In this document: one piece after another, positions 34,115-43,337 of the stretch
How positions within the stretch are numbered: the first letter of the stretch is position 1
How the letters are laid out: each line of letters starts with the position of its first letter
Assembly: GCA_021740915.1 (NCBI GenBank)
Contig: JAIOYW010000002.1
Span: forward strand, 62,001 to 126,000
Length of the DNA: 64,000 nucleotides
Reading direction: 5' to 3'
DNA from: Ignavibacteriales bacterium
GTDB lineage: Bacteria; Bacteroidota; Ignavibacteria; Ignavibacteriales; Melioribacteraceae
The notes under the pieces: generated by a model
What the model was told of the DNA's origin: nothing
Databases searched by the model: none
Seen by the model: only the letters and a program-made list of their open reading frames with translations
Made by a program: the position numbers and the translations under genes

Positions 34115-36973
34115 CTATTTGATTAGAGCGAATTTATCGATGTGTTTATTACCAAACGGATCTTCAACAACATAAACGTAAACTCCGAAAGACAGAGCCT
34201 GATTCCAATCTGTCAAAAGGTTCCATGATAATGATCCATCGCTGCTTTTATGCTCAATTGTCTTGACAAGTTCACCTGCTATTGTAAAGATTTTTATTGT
34301 GCATTCGGGAGGAAGATACATAAACTTAATTTCCCTGACGTTCTGCATATTTTCGAATTTTGAAACAACAATGTATGGATTCGGAACCACTCTTATTTTT
34401 GATAAATCAGTCAAATTTTTGTCAAATGTTTCCAGTTCAAACGAAAATCTAAAAACATCTCCCTGCTTAAGCGGATTATAAGATGCTAACTGTATCACAG
34501 TACCTGTTGCCGGAGGCGTTCCAGGCGCTGATCCCGGAGCATTGATAATAGACACCTGATATGCAAATTGAGTCCCGCTTGTCGCCGGATTCGGCGATCC
34601 CATGGCAGGGCTGGGATCAGGATAGGGTGCAGTAGTTATAAATATTGTTTCCCCTTCATCCCACTCATTATTATTATTCAGATCTCTTATCTCAAAAGCA
34701 ACTTTTTCTGTAGTCGTTATATTTGTTATACTGAAAGGCACTGTATATTTAGCTACCGAGCCGGTAAGACCCCAGGAGTATGCAACAGTATTACTACCAT
34801 CAAATCTTATCTCATAAGTGGATGTTTTGGCCAATGTATCAGCCTGCGAAAATAATGCGGCAGTAACGTACCAGGAACTATCGCTGCTGACATTATTTAC
34901 TCCGTCAACACTCTTCCCTTCCTGATCATTTATTGATTTTAAACCTCCGATCCTGTCATCGTTATTGATACTTACTTTAAAACCATCAATTACAGGAAGA
35001 TCAGTTTCATTAATTGGTTTTGAATCATAAAGGACAACATCTGTATTATCTTTTCTTATAACTGAGAAGAATTTTGAAGGAGAACCCTCCATTCTGATTT
35101 CATAGTCTGCGTTAGTAAGATAGTCCTGATCTATGATAGAAATCGAAACTTCGCCTTCTCCGGTGCCGGAAAACTTCGAAAAAGTTTTTACCGCACCGGG
35201 AAGTATCCCGACAGCTTTCGGCGTAGGAATAACATTAACAAAATTTTGAACCTGCGGACCATCTCCCCTCACCGTTTCTAAGGAAAAGAGAGTGGAAGTG
35301 CCGCGGTCATAAGATACAATCGTATAAGAATAGGACATTCCGTTAACAACATTCTTATCTGTCCAGCTATGTTTCAGTCCGGTATTATTACCAAGATAAA
35401 CAAGTGGATTTATAGGATCAACACCGCTGATATTATTATCGATATCAAATTGTGCAACCGGCACATAGCCATAAGTCCTTCCCTGGGAATCGGTTATTTT
35501 TGTACCCCAGGTTAAACCGCCATCCTCACTTTTGTATATTTTATACCCTTCGAAGTCATTTTCGCCGCTTGAGGGATCAATAAAATTTTCAGGACTATCA
35601 TCCCAATAAAGTGTGATTTCACCATCTCCGGGTACAACGGAAAGATTTGGAGCGGGAGGGGCAATAGGTCCATTAAACTTTGCATCAAAGAGTGTCTTTG
35701 CCTGGTCAAGCACCCTGTAATAGTGTGCATCATCATCTCCAACAGCAACTGCGACGGTGAGTTTAACAGTATCACCAGCGGTCATGTCAAATGGACCGGA
35801 GGATATGATCCATGCAAGATCAAGATTTGGTACAATCGTATTAACATCATCTTTTCTTGTATCAGTACCATGGAAATACGAGGCTGCCTCACCGGAAATA
35901 TTTGGATTAGTCGGGTCGCTCGAAATGATTGGCCACAATCTGTGGTCATCAACTGGTCCCGGATCTACAAAATAATGAAAATCGGTGATTCCAAGATTGT
36001 AAGGTGTCTCTAAAACTATGGTTCCGAAAGTCTGATCCTCGGCAATACCAAGAGAATTGGGCACTGTGGCTCCGCCAATATCTCCGTCATAGTCCCTTTG
36101 TGCTAGCGAAAATAATTTTGAACCATCCGGATAAGTTGAATCCACAACCTGGAGTATTTCCTGCCCGTAGTCACTGCAGTCAGGATCCTGATAAAAGCCC
36201 ACATAACACCCGTTAAGAGGAGCCCCGCTTTTGTTGATAATCCAGAGTTCATAGAATAGCACGTTGTCAGCATAGACTCGCCCATAGGAATAAGCCATTT
36301 CATTCACTTCAATTCCGATAACGCTCCCATCCTGGTTGTTGTTATCGTTATACTCCATATAAATATCTCTATCTGAAGCAAATTCGCCCGGTATTTCAAT
36401 TCCCGTCACAGGATCCCGCCTGAAGATTCCAGGCCAAAAGGGTTCTCCCAAAGCATCAACCGGCCAAGTATCCTTAAGATCGCTATGAGCAAGATATGGG
36501 GTGGTTCCGTTGTAGAGAATCTCATCATGCGGAGTAGGATCAACTGCTTTATTGTAATGGGTTTTACCATAACTTCCATCTTTGGCAATAAAGTCTTCGT
36601 TGTCATTATCTGTCCATGCATCGACAACGTTCCCCTGATCACCATTTTTTGAATTCTGCTTAATAGCAAAAAATAATGAGAAATCATCCACAAGTCCGGT
36701 AAAATTCTCTTTAGGGTATCTGTAATTAAAGAAAAGGTCGGTTGGGGCATTTCCCCTGTCTTCATATCTTGTATCACTCAACTGACCGTAATTCATGGTA
36801 AGATTTTGGAGCTGCCCTTTCGTCTGCACCCCGACACCTTCATCGGCGAAAGAGGTTTTTTTCCGGATTCGGTTTCCAGATTTTATCGGATCATTATCCT
36901 GAGCCAAAATACTTCCGAAAGCGATCAGCAGGAACAATACCAAAAGAGATGTTAAATTTTTATTTTTCCACAT
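34115..36973 (-). CDS. Large T9SS-exported surface protein with FN3-like repeats
   Basis: The 952-residue protein has a signal peptide (to SILAQD) and a long N-terminal domain with many acidic, Ca2+-site-like loops (DNDNEDFIAKDGSYG, EYNDNNNQDGS). An FN3-like domain (about 440-580, GDGEITLYWDDSPENF) and further beta domains follow, with a divergent C-terminal sorting-like domain (IRVVPNPYIVVSKF... IKIFTIAGELVKTI... IDKFALIK). The VPNPY/FTIAGELV pattern is the other common T9SS tail in this lineage. No catalytic motif is visible. Placed between a TonB-dependent receptor and a PorV-like barrel, it may be a surface substrate-binding partner of the receptor. Confidence 0.8.
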   Translation of the reverse strand: MWKNKNLTSLLVLFLLIAFGSILAQDNDPIKSGNRIRKKTSFADEGVGVQTKGQLQNLTMNYGQLSDTRYEDRGNAPTDLFFNYRYPKENFTGLVDDFSLFFAIKQNSKNGDQGNVVDAWTDNDNEDFIAKDGSYGKTHYNKAVDPTPHDEILYNGTTPYLAHSDLKDTWPVDALGEPFWPGIFRRDPVTGIEIPGEFASDRDIYMEYNDNNNQDGSVIGIEVNEMAYSYGRVYADNVLFYELWIINKSGAPLNGCYVGFYQDPDCSDYGQEILQVVDSTYPDGSKLFSLAQRDYDGDIGGATVPNSLGIAEDQTFGTIVLETPYNLGITDFHYFVDPGPVDDHRLWPIISSDPTNPNISGEAASYFHGTDTRKDDVNTIVPNLDLAWIISSGPFDMTAGDTVKLTVAVAVGDDDAHYYRVLDQAKTLFDAKFNGPIAPPAPNLSVVPGDGEITLYWDDSPENFIDPSSGENDFEGYKIYKSEDGGLTWGTKITDSQGRTYGYVPVAQFDIDNNISGVDPINPLVYLGNNTGLKHSWTDKNVVNGMSYSYTIVSYDRGTSTLFSLETVRGDGPQVQNFVNVIPTPKAVGILPGAVKTFSKFSGTGEGEVSISIIDQDYLTNADYEIRMEGSPSKFFSVIRKDNTDVVLYDSKPINETDLPVIDGFKVSINNDDRIGGLKSINDQEGKSVDGVNNVSSDSSWYVTAALFSQADTLAKTSTYEIRFDGSNTVAYSWGLTGSVAKYTVPFSITNITTTEKVAFEIRDLNNNNEWDEGETIFITTAPYPDPSPAMGSPNPATSGTQFAYQVSIINAPGSAPGTPPATGTVIQLASYNPLKQGDVFRFSFELETFDKNLTDLSKIRVVPNPYIVVSKFENMQNVREIKFMYLPPECTIKIFTIAGELVKTIEHKSSDGSLSWNLLTDWNQALSFGVYVYVVEDPFGNKHIDKFALIK

Positions 36974-36982
36974 AATATCCTC

Positions 36983-39721
36983 TTAAAAATCGAAATAGAA
37001 TCCGGCTTTAATCGAGCGTCGGGGTCCGGCATTCGAAGGATTAGCCTGCCTGTCCTTTGATCTGGTACTTGTTGGACCCTCGTTCCAGGCTTCACCGGTT
37101 CTTGACCAGATGAGACGAGTGTTAATTTCATCAAACACATTTTCAACATCTACATAAAAAGTTACATCGACAGGACTGATCTTGATTTTTCGGGATATCC
37201 TAAGATCAAGGTTTACAGTCCATGGTCTTCTTGCACTGTTAGGTTCAGGAACGATGTTGCTTTCTTCTGTGGCTCTTGAAGAAGGAGTATAGGGTAAACC
37301 ACTTCCGGCGCTGAAAACCGCTGCCATTGATAGATTTTCGAGCGGGTAAAATCCGAATGTTTCAGGTCCGAAACGGTCATTTGTTTTCCCAATCAAGACA
37401 GCATCAATTTTATGCCGTTGATCGAAATCAAGAGGGAAATTCCTGTTTGGTCTCAAATGAGCCTGATCTTCACGGTATGAATTGAATCCTTCTGTAGGGT
37501 CGGATTCATTACCCAGGGCATACATTAGCGAATAGCTGAGCCGCAGACTGTAATTATCTGCAAACCTTTTATCTAAAGTTAAATCCATTCCCTGCACTCT
37601 GCCGAAATCGGCGTTCGTAAATATTGTGTAATCACGCGCTGAGAAATAATAATAACTTGAGATTAGATTTGAAATATCTTTTGAATAAACAGTAACATTC
37701 AGCCCCCACTCATCAGATAATTCCTGTTGAAGTCCCACCTCGTAGGAAACCGTTTTCTCCGGTTTTAATGCCGGATTGCCGACTAGTGCATCGTTGACCA
37801 GAATGTTATCCAAAGCATCATTTCTGTATAAGTCATAAAATCTGGGAATCTGGAAGAAGTGCCCATAAGCAAAATGAATGGAAGTTTTATCCGAGATAGG
37901 ATGGGCTATTCCAATCCTGGGGCTGATCTGAAGATGCGGCTCAACCGGATCTTTTTCAGCGGCATAAATGGCTGAGTTTCCTTCTGTGTCAGTAAGTGTG
38001 TAGAGTATATCGGAAGGATCAGTATAAGCTGAGGCTTTGGGGTCAAAATAATCCACTCTAAGTCCAAGCTTGAGAATCATAAAACTATATTCAATTTTAT
38101 CCTGTATAAATCCCGCAATTTCAATAGGTTTATAATTGAAATATTCAAGATTACCTCTCGGAAGCATTCCAATCCGGTGCCTGAAAATTTCATGTGATTT
38201 CGTCTCGAAACCTGTCCTCAACTGATGATTTTTGGTTAACTGATTTTCGTACGTTCCTTTCAGGATATACTGCGTGCTGTGTGTCATGATCCAATAGCGC
38301 ACATCGCCATACATAAAATTACCTTCAGTGCCGCCAACATAAAGCCTTGTCAGGTATTCACTGGAAATCAATTCTCCGGTATTCGGATCATACTGGACCA
38401 ATCTGTCCGGAACAATGGTACTGCTATAATCATAAACACGTCCGACTGTCAGGTCATAGAAGGAATTATTTGAAACTACATGACGGAGCCGGACACTCTG
38501 CCTGTTGGAGAGTTCTTTGTTCATTGGATAACTGCCCTTACGACCAAGTGTATCAAGTCCGGTATTAAACCACCTCCAATACTTGTACTGGTGATCGTAG
38601 GACTGTGAGAAATTCTGTGACCAGTCATATGAACCGCGGATTGAAAGTGCATCATTAATTGGATATGAAAGTTTTACTCCAACATTCCGATACAATGTGT
38701 ACCCAAAAGGAAGATAACTGTCTTCATTTCTCAAACGCCCGGAGATAAAATACTTCAGCTTGTTAATGAAAGGAATCGGTCCGGAAAGATTTAACCCCCA
38801 TGTTCCCAATGCAGGAATGATGAGATAATCAGAAGCAGCCGGATCATCAAGTACACTCATAAAATCGTACGCCGAACTTCCATCAGGTTTGCGAACCTGG
38901 TCCAGATAAAGGTCCTTCTGCTCCTGCGGAAGTCCTGTTACCTCTTCACGGTTGAGACTCCAATCCTTCTCATGGTATGGCGAAGAATTTAACATCGGAG
39001 ATTCATAGCTGAATTTACCTGTCATCTTTTCACCGCCATCTTTGGTGCTGATTGAAATAACGGCATCACCCGCGTTTCCGTATTCAGCATCAAATGTGCC
39101 GATATGTGCCTGAAGTTCCTGAACATTCTCAACCTCTACCTCGCCGGCAACACTCCTTGTAAATGGATTCATCATTGAAATTCCATCAACCTGATAGAGG
39201 ATACCTCCGGTTCTTCCTCCTCTAACATGAAAGGCACCATCAGTACCGACAGTCACACCAGCCTGAAGTTTAATAACTTCATTAATATTCTGAGCCCTTA
39301 GGTCTTCTGAGATGGTCTTGCCGTCAATAACAACTCTCGTTGCAGTCTGATCTTTTTGTACCACAGGCTTTTTAGCCATCACTACGATTGATTCCATCTG
39401 TATGGACTCACCGGAAAGTTCATAATTCAACTCGGTGGTCAGGTCAGCCATTATTCTAATATCATTAATTGTTACAGATTGATATCCGATCATTGATAGT
39501 TTGACAGAATACTTCCCCGGGGGTATCCGGTTAATTAGAAAAAAACCGGCATTGTCAGTTGCGGCACCAAATGTGGAGCCCACAATAATAATATTTACAC
39601 CCATCAAAGGTTCCAGTGTCTCCTTGTCAGAAATTACTCCCTGAAGTTTACCTGTATCTCCTGCCGGGCAAATACTATTAATGAAAATTATCGCTGAGAT
39701 CAGCATTATTATTTTGTTCAC
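36983..39721 (-). CDS. TonB-dependent outer-membrane receptor with carboxypeptidase-like N-domain
   Basis: The 912-residue protein has a signal peptide (to about CPAG) and a carboxypeptidase-regulatory-like domain (about 24-110, GKLQGVISDKETLEPLMGVNI... GKYSVKLSMIGYQSV). A plug domain (about 120-235, EVIKLQAGVTVGTDGAFHVRGGRTGGILYQVDG) precedes a 22-strand-type barrel ending SIKAGFYFDF. Such receptors import ligands through the outer membrane with TonB energy; a TonB gene lies at 58166. The GTG start at 39721 is preferred to the ATG at 39706 because it supplies the positively charged N-terminus of the signal. It heads an operon ending in glutamate-specific enzymes, so gamma-glutamyl oligomers are a candidate ligand. 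It is not accompanied by a SusD. Confidence 0.92.
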   Translation of the reverse strand: MNKIIMLISAIIFINSICPAGDTGKLQGVISDKETLEPLMGVNIIIVGSTFGAATDNAGFFLINRIPPGKYSVKLSMIGYQSVTINDIRIMADLTTELNYELSGESIQMESIVVMAKKPVVQKDQTATRVVIDGKTISEDLRAQNINEVIKLQAGVTVGTDGAFHVRGGRTGGILYQVDGISMMNPFTRSVAGEVEVENVQELQAHIGTFDAEYGNAGDAVISISTKDGGEKMTGKFSYESPMLNSSPYHEKDWSLNREEVTGLPQEQKDLYLDQVRKPDGSSAYDFMSVLDDPAASDYLIIPALGTWGLNLSGPIPFINKLKYFISGRLRNEDSYLPFGYTLYRNVGVKLSYPINDALSIRGSYDWSQNFSQSYDHQYKYWRWFNTGLDTLGRKGSYPMNKELSNRQSVRLRHVVSNNSFYDLTVGRVYDYSSTIVPDRLVQYDPNTGELISSEYLTRLYVGGTEGNFMYGDVRYWIMTHSTQYILKGTYENQLTKNHQLRTGFETKSHEIFRHRIGMLPRGNLEYFNYKPIEIAGFIQDKIEYSFMILKLGLRVDYFDPKASAYTDPSDILYTLTDTEGNSAIYAAEKDPVEPHLQISPRIGIAHPISDKTSIHFAYGHFFQIPRFYDLYRNDALDNILVNDALVGNPALKPEKTVSYEVGLQQELSDEWGLNVTVYSKDISNLISSYYYFSARDYTIFTNADFGRVQGMDLTLDKRFADNYSLRLSYSLMYALGNESDPTEGFNSYREDQAHLRPNRNFPLDFDQRHKIDAVLIGKTNDRFGPETFGFYPLENLSMAAVFSAGSGLPYTPSSRATEESNIVPEPNSARRPWTVNLDLRISRKIKISPVDVTFYVDVENVFDEINTRLIWSRTGEAWNEGPTSTRSKDRQANPSNAGPRRSIKAGFYFDF

Positions 39722-39762
39722 TTCCGGACCTATTAGGATTTTAATATTTTTTCGGGGCAGAA

Positions 39763-39810
39763 GTCAGCATTGTAATGGCAGTATTCATTAACTGTTTATA
39801 CAATGCTGAC
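39763..39810 (-). terminator. 12-bp perfect stem-loop between BNR-like gene and receptor operon
   Basis: GTCAGCATTGTA and TACAATGCTGAC pair perfectly over 12 bp around a 24-base loop that itself holds a CAGT/ACTG inner pair. It follows the stop of the upstream gene (39830) by 20 bases, as a terminator would, but no T-run follows on the minus strand. It may instead be a processing or read-through control element 42 bases before the receptor start. Confidence 0.5.
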
Positions 39811-39829
39811 CAGAGCCTAATATAATTGT

Positions 39830-41395
39830 CTATTTGAGCATCAGCATCTTAAAAAACGAACTGGTGCTTCCAGTTCTCAGAACGGCAATATATACACCAC
39901 TGGGCATCCTGTGCCCGCTATCATTCAAACCATTCCAGAATGAAGCATATCCCCCGCTATTTTTGGTTTCATTCACGAGAGTCCTCACTATTCTGCCTAA
40001 AGCATCATATATCAATATTGAAACTGGTCCGGACTGTGATATATTATAATCAAGTTTTATTGATGGGTTAAAAGGATTTGGATAACCAGAAATTAAATCG
40101 TAGGATTGTGGTTTAACAGGATTGGGACTCACACTGACTAACTGATCATATGGGAAATTACCATAAACCACTGCTGTTGTGTCAAAATCGTTAACTTCAG
40201 GTTTGTAGGATTCCCTCCAAACCATATCAATACCATAGGCTTTTCTGACTCTGTTCGACATCGTGGCATAACCTGCGTCATATCCGGCACGGTTCATTGC
40301 CAGAGGTGCTGACCATGTATTCCCTTGATCGGCGGAATAAGTATATACATTCTCATCTATTGAATTGCTGTCTTCAGCGTCTCTTTGGTAGATCAGGTGA
40401 ATTATTCCATTAGAATCTGCCACAGCGGATGTTCCTAACATATCGGTAGCATAGTTGATATCTATTACTTTAGTTACCGATTGGTCCCACGTCTGATCCC
40501 ATTCTTTTTTCTGAACGAGCATTTTTCTCGCCCTTATAGAATCAGTTGAGACATCGTTAGTATGGTAGATCGCATAAATATTTCCTGCAAGGTCTAAGGC
40601 AACTGTGGGATACCAGTTCGCCGAACGATCGGCTGTTGTCGTATCCGAAATCATTACCTCTCCCTGCCAGGAAGTTCCGTCATACTGGTTCGCCGAAATT
40701 TCTCTCCGGGCGCTATCCCAGGGTTGTCCGTTATGCCAGATTGCTACAAGTTTTCCATCTGCACCTGCTGATAATGTGCATCTTCCATTGGTAATCGAAC
40801 CATCAATCAACCCTGATGAGGAAAGTTGTTCACCAATAGTTGACCAGGTGCTGCCGCTATCCTCACTTTTTACAGCCCAGACGAATTCATTTGGAGCTCC
40901 GGCGCCATCATTATTATAAACTACCCAAATATATCCCCTCGAATCAACTTCTATTGAAGTCTCCTCACAATTATCAGTATCCTGCAGCGACACCTTAATT
41001 GGTGTGGACCAGGAAATGCCATCAAACTTGGCATACATTATCTGATATTTTGCGCTGCTGGAGGCTCTTTCCTGCCAACTTGCATGAATATTGCCTAATT
41101 CATCAGCAGCTATTGCAGGTTTATCAGCCCTGTCTGCGGCAGAAGATACCGCTGCAGCAGGTGACCATACATCAAAATCATTGTCATAGACAGAATAATT
41201 GATCTGCCCTCCGGTGAGAGCTCTATCAACCCATACCACCATAAGTAATCCGCTTGGGGTTCTTGCAACTTTTTTTCCATGAAAATAGTACAGAGGACCA
41301 TTATTGGCAACAGCATCAATAACGACGGAAGTCTGCTGACCAAATGTCATTGATACGAAAAGGGAAAAAAATATTATTGTAAAATATTTTTTCAT
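39830..41395 (-). CDS. T9SS-secreted BNR/sialidase-like beta-propeller protein
   Basis: The 521-residue protein has a signal peptide (to TFGQ) and a propeller-like region (about 30-420). Repeated Asp-box-type motifs are visible: SEDSGSTWSTIG, SADQGNTWSAPL, and the variants DNDFDVWSPAA and FDGISWSTP. A T9SS sorting tail ends it (about 430-521, GYPNPFNPSIKL, final KMLMLK). Asp-box propellers include sialidases but many are only binding scaffolds, and I do not see the sialidase arginine triad or Tyr/Glu pair with confidence. It is transcribed alone from the promoter at about 41458 and ends before the stem-loop at 39763-39810. Confidence 0.78.
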   Translation of the reverse strand: MKKYFTIIFFSLFVSMTFGQQTSVVIDAVANNGPLYYFHGKKVARTPSGLLMVVWVDRALTGGQINYSVYDNDFDVWSPAAAVSSAADRADKPAIAADELGNIHASWQERASSSAKYQIMYAKFDGISWSTPIKVSLQDTDNCEETSIEVDSRGYIWVVYNNDGAGAPNEFVWAVKSEDSGSTWSTIGEQLSSSGLIDGSITNGRCTLSAGADGKLVAIWHNGQPWDSARREISANQYDGTSWQGEVMISDTTTADRSANWYPTVALDLAGNIYAIYHTNDVSTDSIRARKMLVQKKEWDQTWDQSVTKVIDINYATDMLGTSAVADSNGIIHLIYQRDAEDSNSIDENVYTYSADQGNTWSAPLAMNRAGYDAGYATMSNRVRKAYGIDMVWRESYKPEVNDFDTTAVVYGNFPYDQLVSVSPNPVKPQSYDLISGYPNPFNPSIKLDYNISQSGPVSILIYDALGRIVRTLVNETKNSGGYASFWNGLNDSGHRMPSGVYIAVLRTGSTSSFFKMLMLK

Positions 41396-41835
41396 TTTTA
41401 CTCCGGGTTTGTTAATACGTAAAATATTAAAGGTAATTTAACAATAATGATGCCACAATTTGCAAGCAGGAATCATAAAATTGAAGAGAAATTGATAGTT
41501 AATTGTGCTGATTTCACTCAAAAGATAATTTGCTTTGTGATTTTGAGACACAGGAGAACATTCAGATTATTTTTGTTACTTAATTTTTAATGATGATCTA
41601 CGCTTTTTGGCATTGAATGGCAAAAGATTGATTTGCCGAATTATCATCCTTATAAAATTGGGAAGAACCAGAGAAGATTGTTCATAAAGCTAAACATAAA
41701 AACGCTACTGCTGATCAGATCAGTTTATTAAGGAAGTTAAAAGTTCGAATAATTGAATGTCGGTCGAATAAAAACCATATGGAATATCGCTTGTCTGACT
41801 TTTAACTGATGTGAAAACTTAAAATAGTAATAAGT
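41396..41835. other. 440-base gap without a recognisable gene
   Basis: It contains the promoter of the BNR-like gene at the left. At the right is a 10-bp inverted repeat (AGTTAAAAGT 41735-41744 / ACTTTTAACT 41798-41807) 53 bases apart. A plus-strand frame at 41656-41805 is open for 49 codons but has no credible start or ribosome site. I see no RNA gene. Confidence 0.5.
41428..41458 (-). promoter_or_regulatory. Promoter of the BNR-like gene
   Basis: Minus-strand TTGTGG (41458-41453) and TACCTTTA (41435-41428) are 17 bases apart, close to the Bacteroidota TTG/TAnnTTTG form, with the ATG 33 bases further. An overlapping sigma-54-like string (TGGCATCATTATTGT) is also present but fits less well with this lone gene. 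Confidence 0.4.
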
Positions 41836-42900
41836 TCAGCTTCGTGGAAGTTTAATAATAAAGGTACTCCCCTCGCCAAAAATACTTTTCACCTCAATTT
41901 CACCTCCATGGAGATGAACTATTTTGCGGCAGATCGCTAGACCGATTCCGGTTGATTTCTCACCCTTTGTTGCTCGGGAGCTAACTTTAACATTGGAAAA
42001 TAATTTAAACAGATACTGGAGTTCCGATTCTTTTATGCCGGGACCATTGTCTCTGACAGTAAAAACAACATTATTCTCAGTTGTGTTAACTTCAAGGATA
42101 ATTGTGCCTCCGATGTGAGAATATTTTATAGCATTATCAATAAGATTTGAAATCACTTCATCCATTCTCTGTGGATCAAATCGCAAATAAATACTTTCCG
42201 AATCAGTTTTTAATTCTATTGTAACCTGTTTTCTTTCAGTCTGTATTTTGAAATTGTGAACAACTTTCCGAATGAAACCGACAAAATCAAGCACCGATAT
42301 TTCAAGAGGAATTGTCCCAAGGTCAATCCTTGTAATATCAAGCAACTTATTTATCATGTTCAGGAGATATTCTGATCGCTCAGTGATTATTTCATAAATT
42401 TCTGTTTTATCCGATTCATTAAAATCCTCTGATTTGAGCAAATAAGAGAAGCCGAGGATCGTGGTCAGCGGGTTTCGTAATTCATGGGCAGCAATCCCAA
42501 GCAGTGCATTTCTCTCTTTCTCTAATTCCCAGCGCTCAAGTGCATTATTTATTGTTTTCACCAACTCGAATGGATCAAGCCGCTGTTTTGGAAGATAATC
42601 AGCAGCCCCTGCCTTGATTGCCTGTGCCGCTGTAATTTCATCCCCCGATCCTGTCAGCATTACAATCGGAGCCAGATTTTTTTTTCGCAGAATTGAGAGC
42701 CATTCAAACCCGCTTCTTCCTGGCATATTATTATCAAGGAAAATAATATCAATTCTCTGACCGTTTTCCGATAGAATCGCCTCAAAGGACTCTACCGAAT
42801 CAACTTCGATAAGCTCAGATTCAGCCAGAATCGATCTTTGAACATTACTTCTGAACAGTTTCAGATCAGCTTTGTCGTCATCGCATACTAATATTACCAT
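41836..42900 (-). CDS. Receiver-histidine kinase hybrid (REC-HisKA-HATPase)
   Basis: The 354-residue soluble protein has a receiver domain (1-120, Asp56 in FLDNNMPG), a HisKA domain with His139 (GIAAHELRNPLTTI) and a HATPase domain (about 235-354, LIDNAIKYSHIGG, DNGPGIKESE, TGIGLAICRK). No membrane segment is seen. An N-terminal receiver means it is probably phosphorylated by another kinase and then controls its own kinase activity. It is the last gene of the four-gene sensory operon, 14 bases after the Rcp1-type regulator. No DNA-binding output domain occurs in the operon, so the output target is elsewhere. Confidence 0.92.
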   Translation of the reverse strand: MVILVCDDDKADLKLFRSNVQRSILAESELIEVDSVESFEAILSENGQRIDIIFLDNNMPGRSGFEWLSILRKKNLAPIVMLTGSGDEITAAQAIKAGAADYLPKQRLDPFELVKTINNALERWELEKERNALLGIAAHELRNPLTTILGFSYLLKSEDFNESDKTEIYEIITERSEYLLNMINKLLDITRIDLGTIPLEISVLDFVGFIRKVVHNFKIQTERKQVTIELKTDSESIYLRFDPQRMDEVISNLIDNAIKYSHIGGTIILEVNTTENNVVFTVRDNGPGIKESELQYLFKLFSNVKVSSRATKGEKSTGIGLAICRKIVHLHGGEIEVKSIFGEGSTFIIKLPRS

Positions 42901-42914
42901 AAGGAATCCTAACT

Positions 42915-43337
42915 TTACTTGCCACGAGAATTAACAATCCCAGAAGCAGAAAATATTTCATTAAATATCGCATGAAACCCGTCCAATGAAAGCGGCTTCG
43001 TATAAAATGCCTTTGCAACTTTAATAACATCCCGGTTTGAATTGCTCTCTTTTGTCGAAGTGCTGAGAATTATTACCGGCGTTTTAATACCTTTTCTTGA
43101 AATAAGATCAAGAAGTTCATATCCTGAAATTCTGGGAATATTTAAATCCAAAATAATAAGATTGAGATCAATAGATTCCGGAAGTTTATTTAGAAAATCA
43201 TAGGCGATTTCACCATCACCAATAATTTGTAAATTAGTTTCACTATTCGATTTCTTCAGCGCAAGTCTGATAAGTTTTTGATCTCCGGGATCATCCTCGA
43301 TTAGAAGGATATTTACTTTTTCCTTGATGTTTGTCAT
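42915..43337 (-). CDS. Single-domain response regulator, Rcp1 type
   Basis: The 140-residue receiver has the acidic pair in LLIEDDPGD (Glu14, Asp15/16), phosphoacceptor Asp64 in ILDLNIPRISG, the Thr/Ser position in ILSTSTKESN and Lys in FYTKPL. The DDPGD start and the extended TSTKES...DV.K.A..F..KP pattern are typical of Rcp1-like regulators that pair with phytochrome and other light-sensing kinases. There is no output domain. It overlaps the LOV kinase gene by four bases, so that kinase is its likely phosphodonor, with the downstream hybrid kinase as possible relay. Confidence 0.92.
   Translation of the reverse strand: MTNIKEKVNILLIEDDPGDQKLIRLALKKSNSETNLQIIGDGEIAYDFLNKLPESIDLNLIILDLNIPRISGYELLDLISRKGIKTPVIILSTSTKESNSNRDVIKVAKAFYTKPLSLDGFHAIFNEIFSASGIVNSRGK

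Noticed and set aside
41441-41455. Sigma-54-like string upstream of the BNR-like gene
   Set aside because: The overlapping TTGTGG-N17-TACCTTTA promoter explains the position better, and the gene has no evident link to the NtrC-type regulator.
41656-41805. Plus-strand 49-codon open frame in the 440-base gap
   Set aside because: No ATG except near the end, no ribosome site, and no recognisable family. It could be a gene remnant but cannot be supported.
41735-41807. 10-bp inverted repeat 53 bases apart
   Set aside because: AT-rich, short, and without terminal features of an insertion sequence or a T-run for a terminator.
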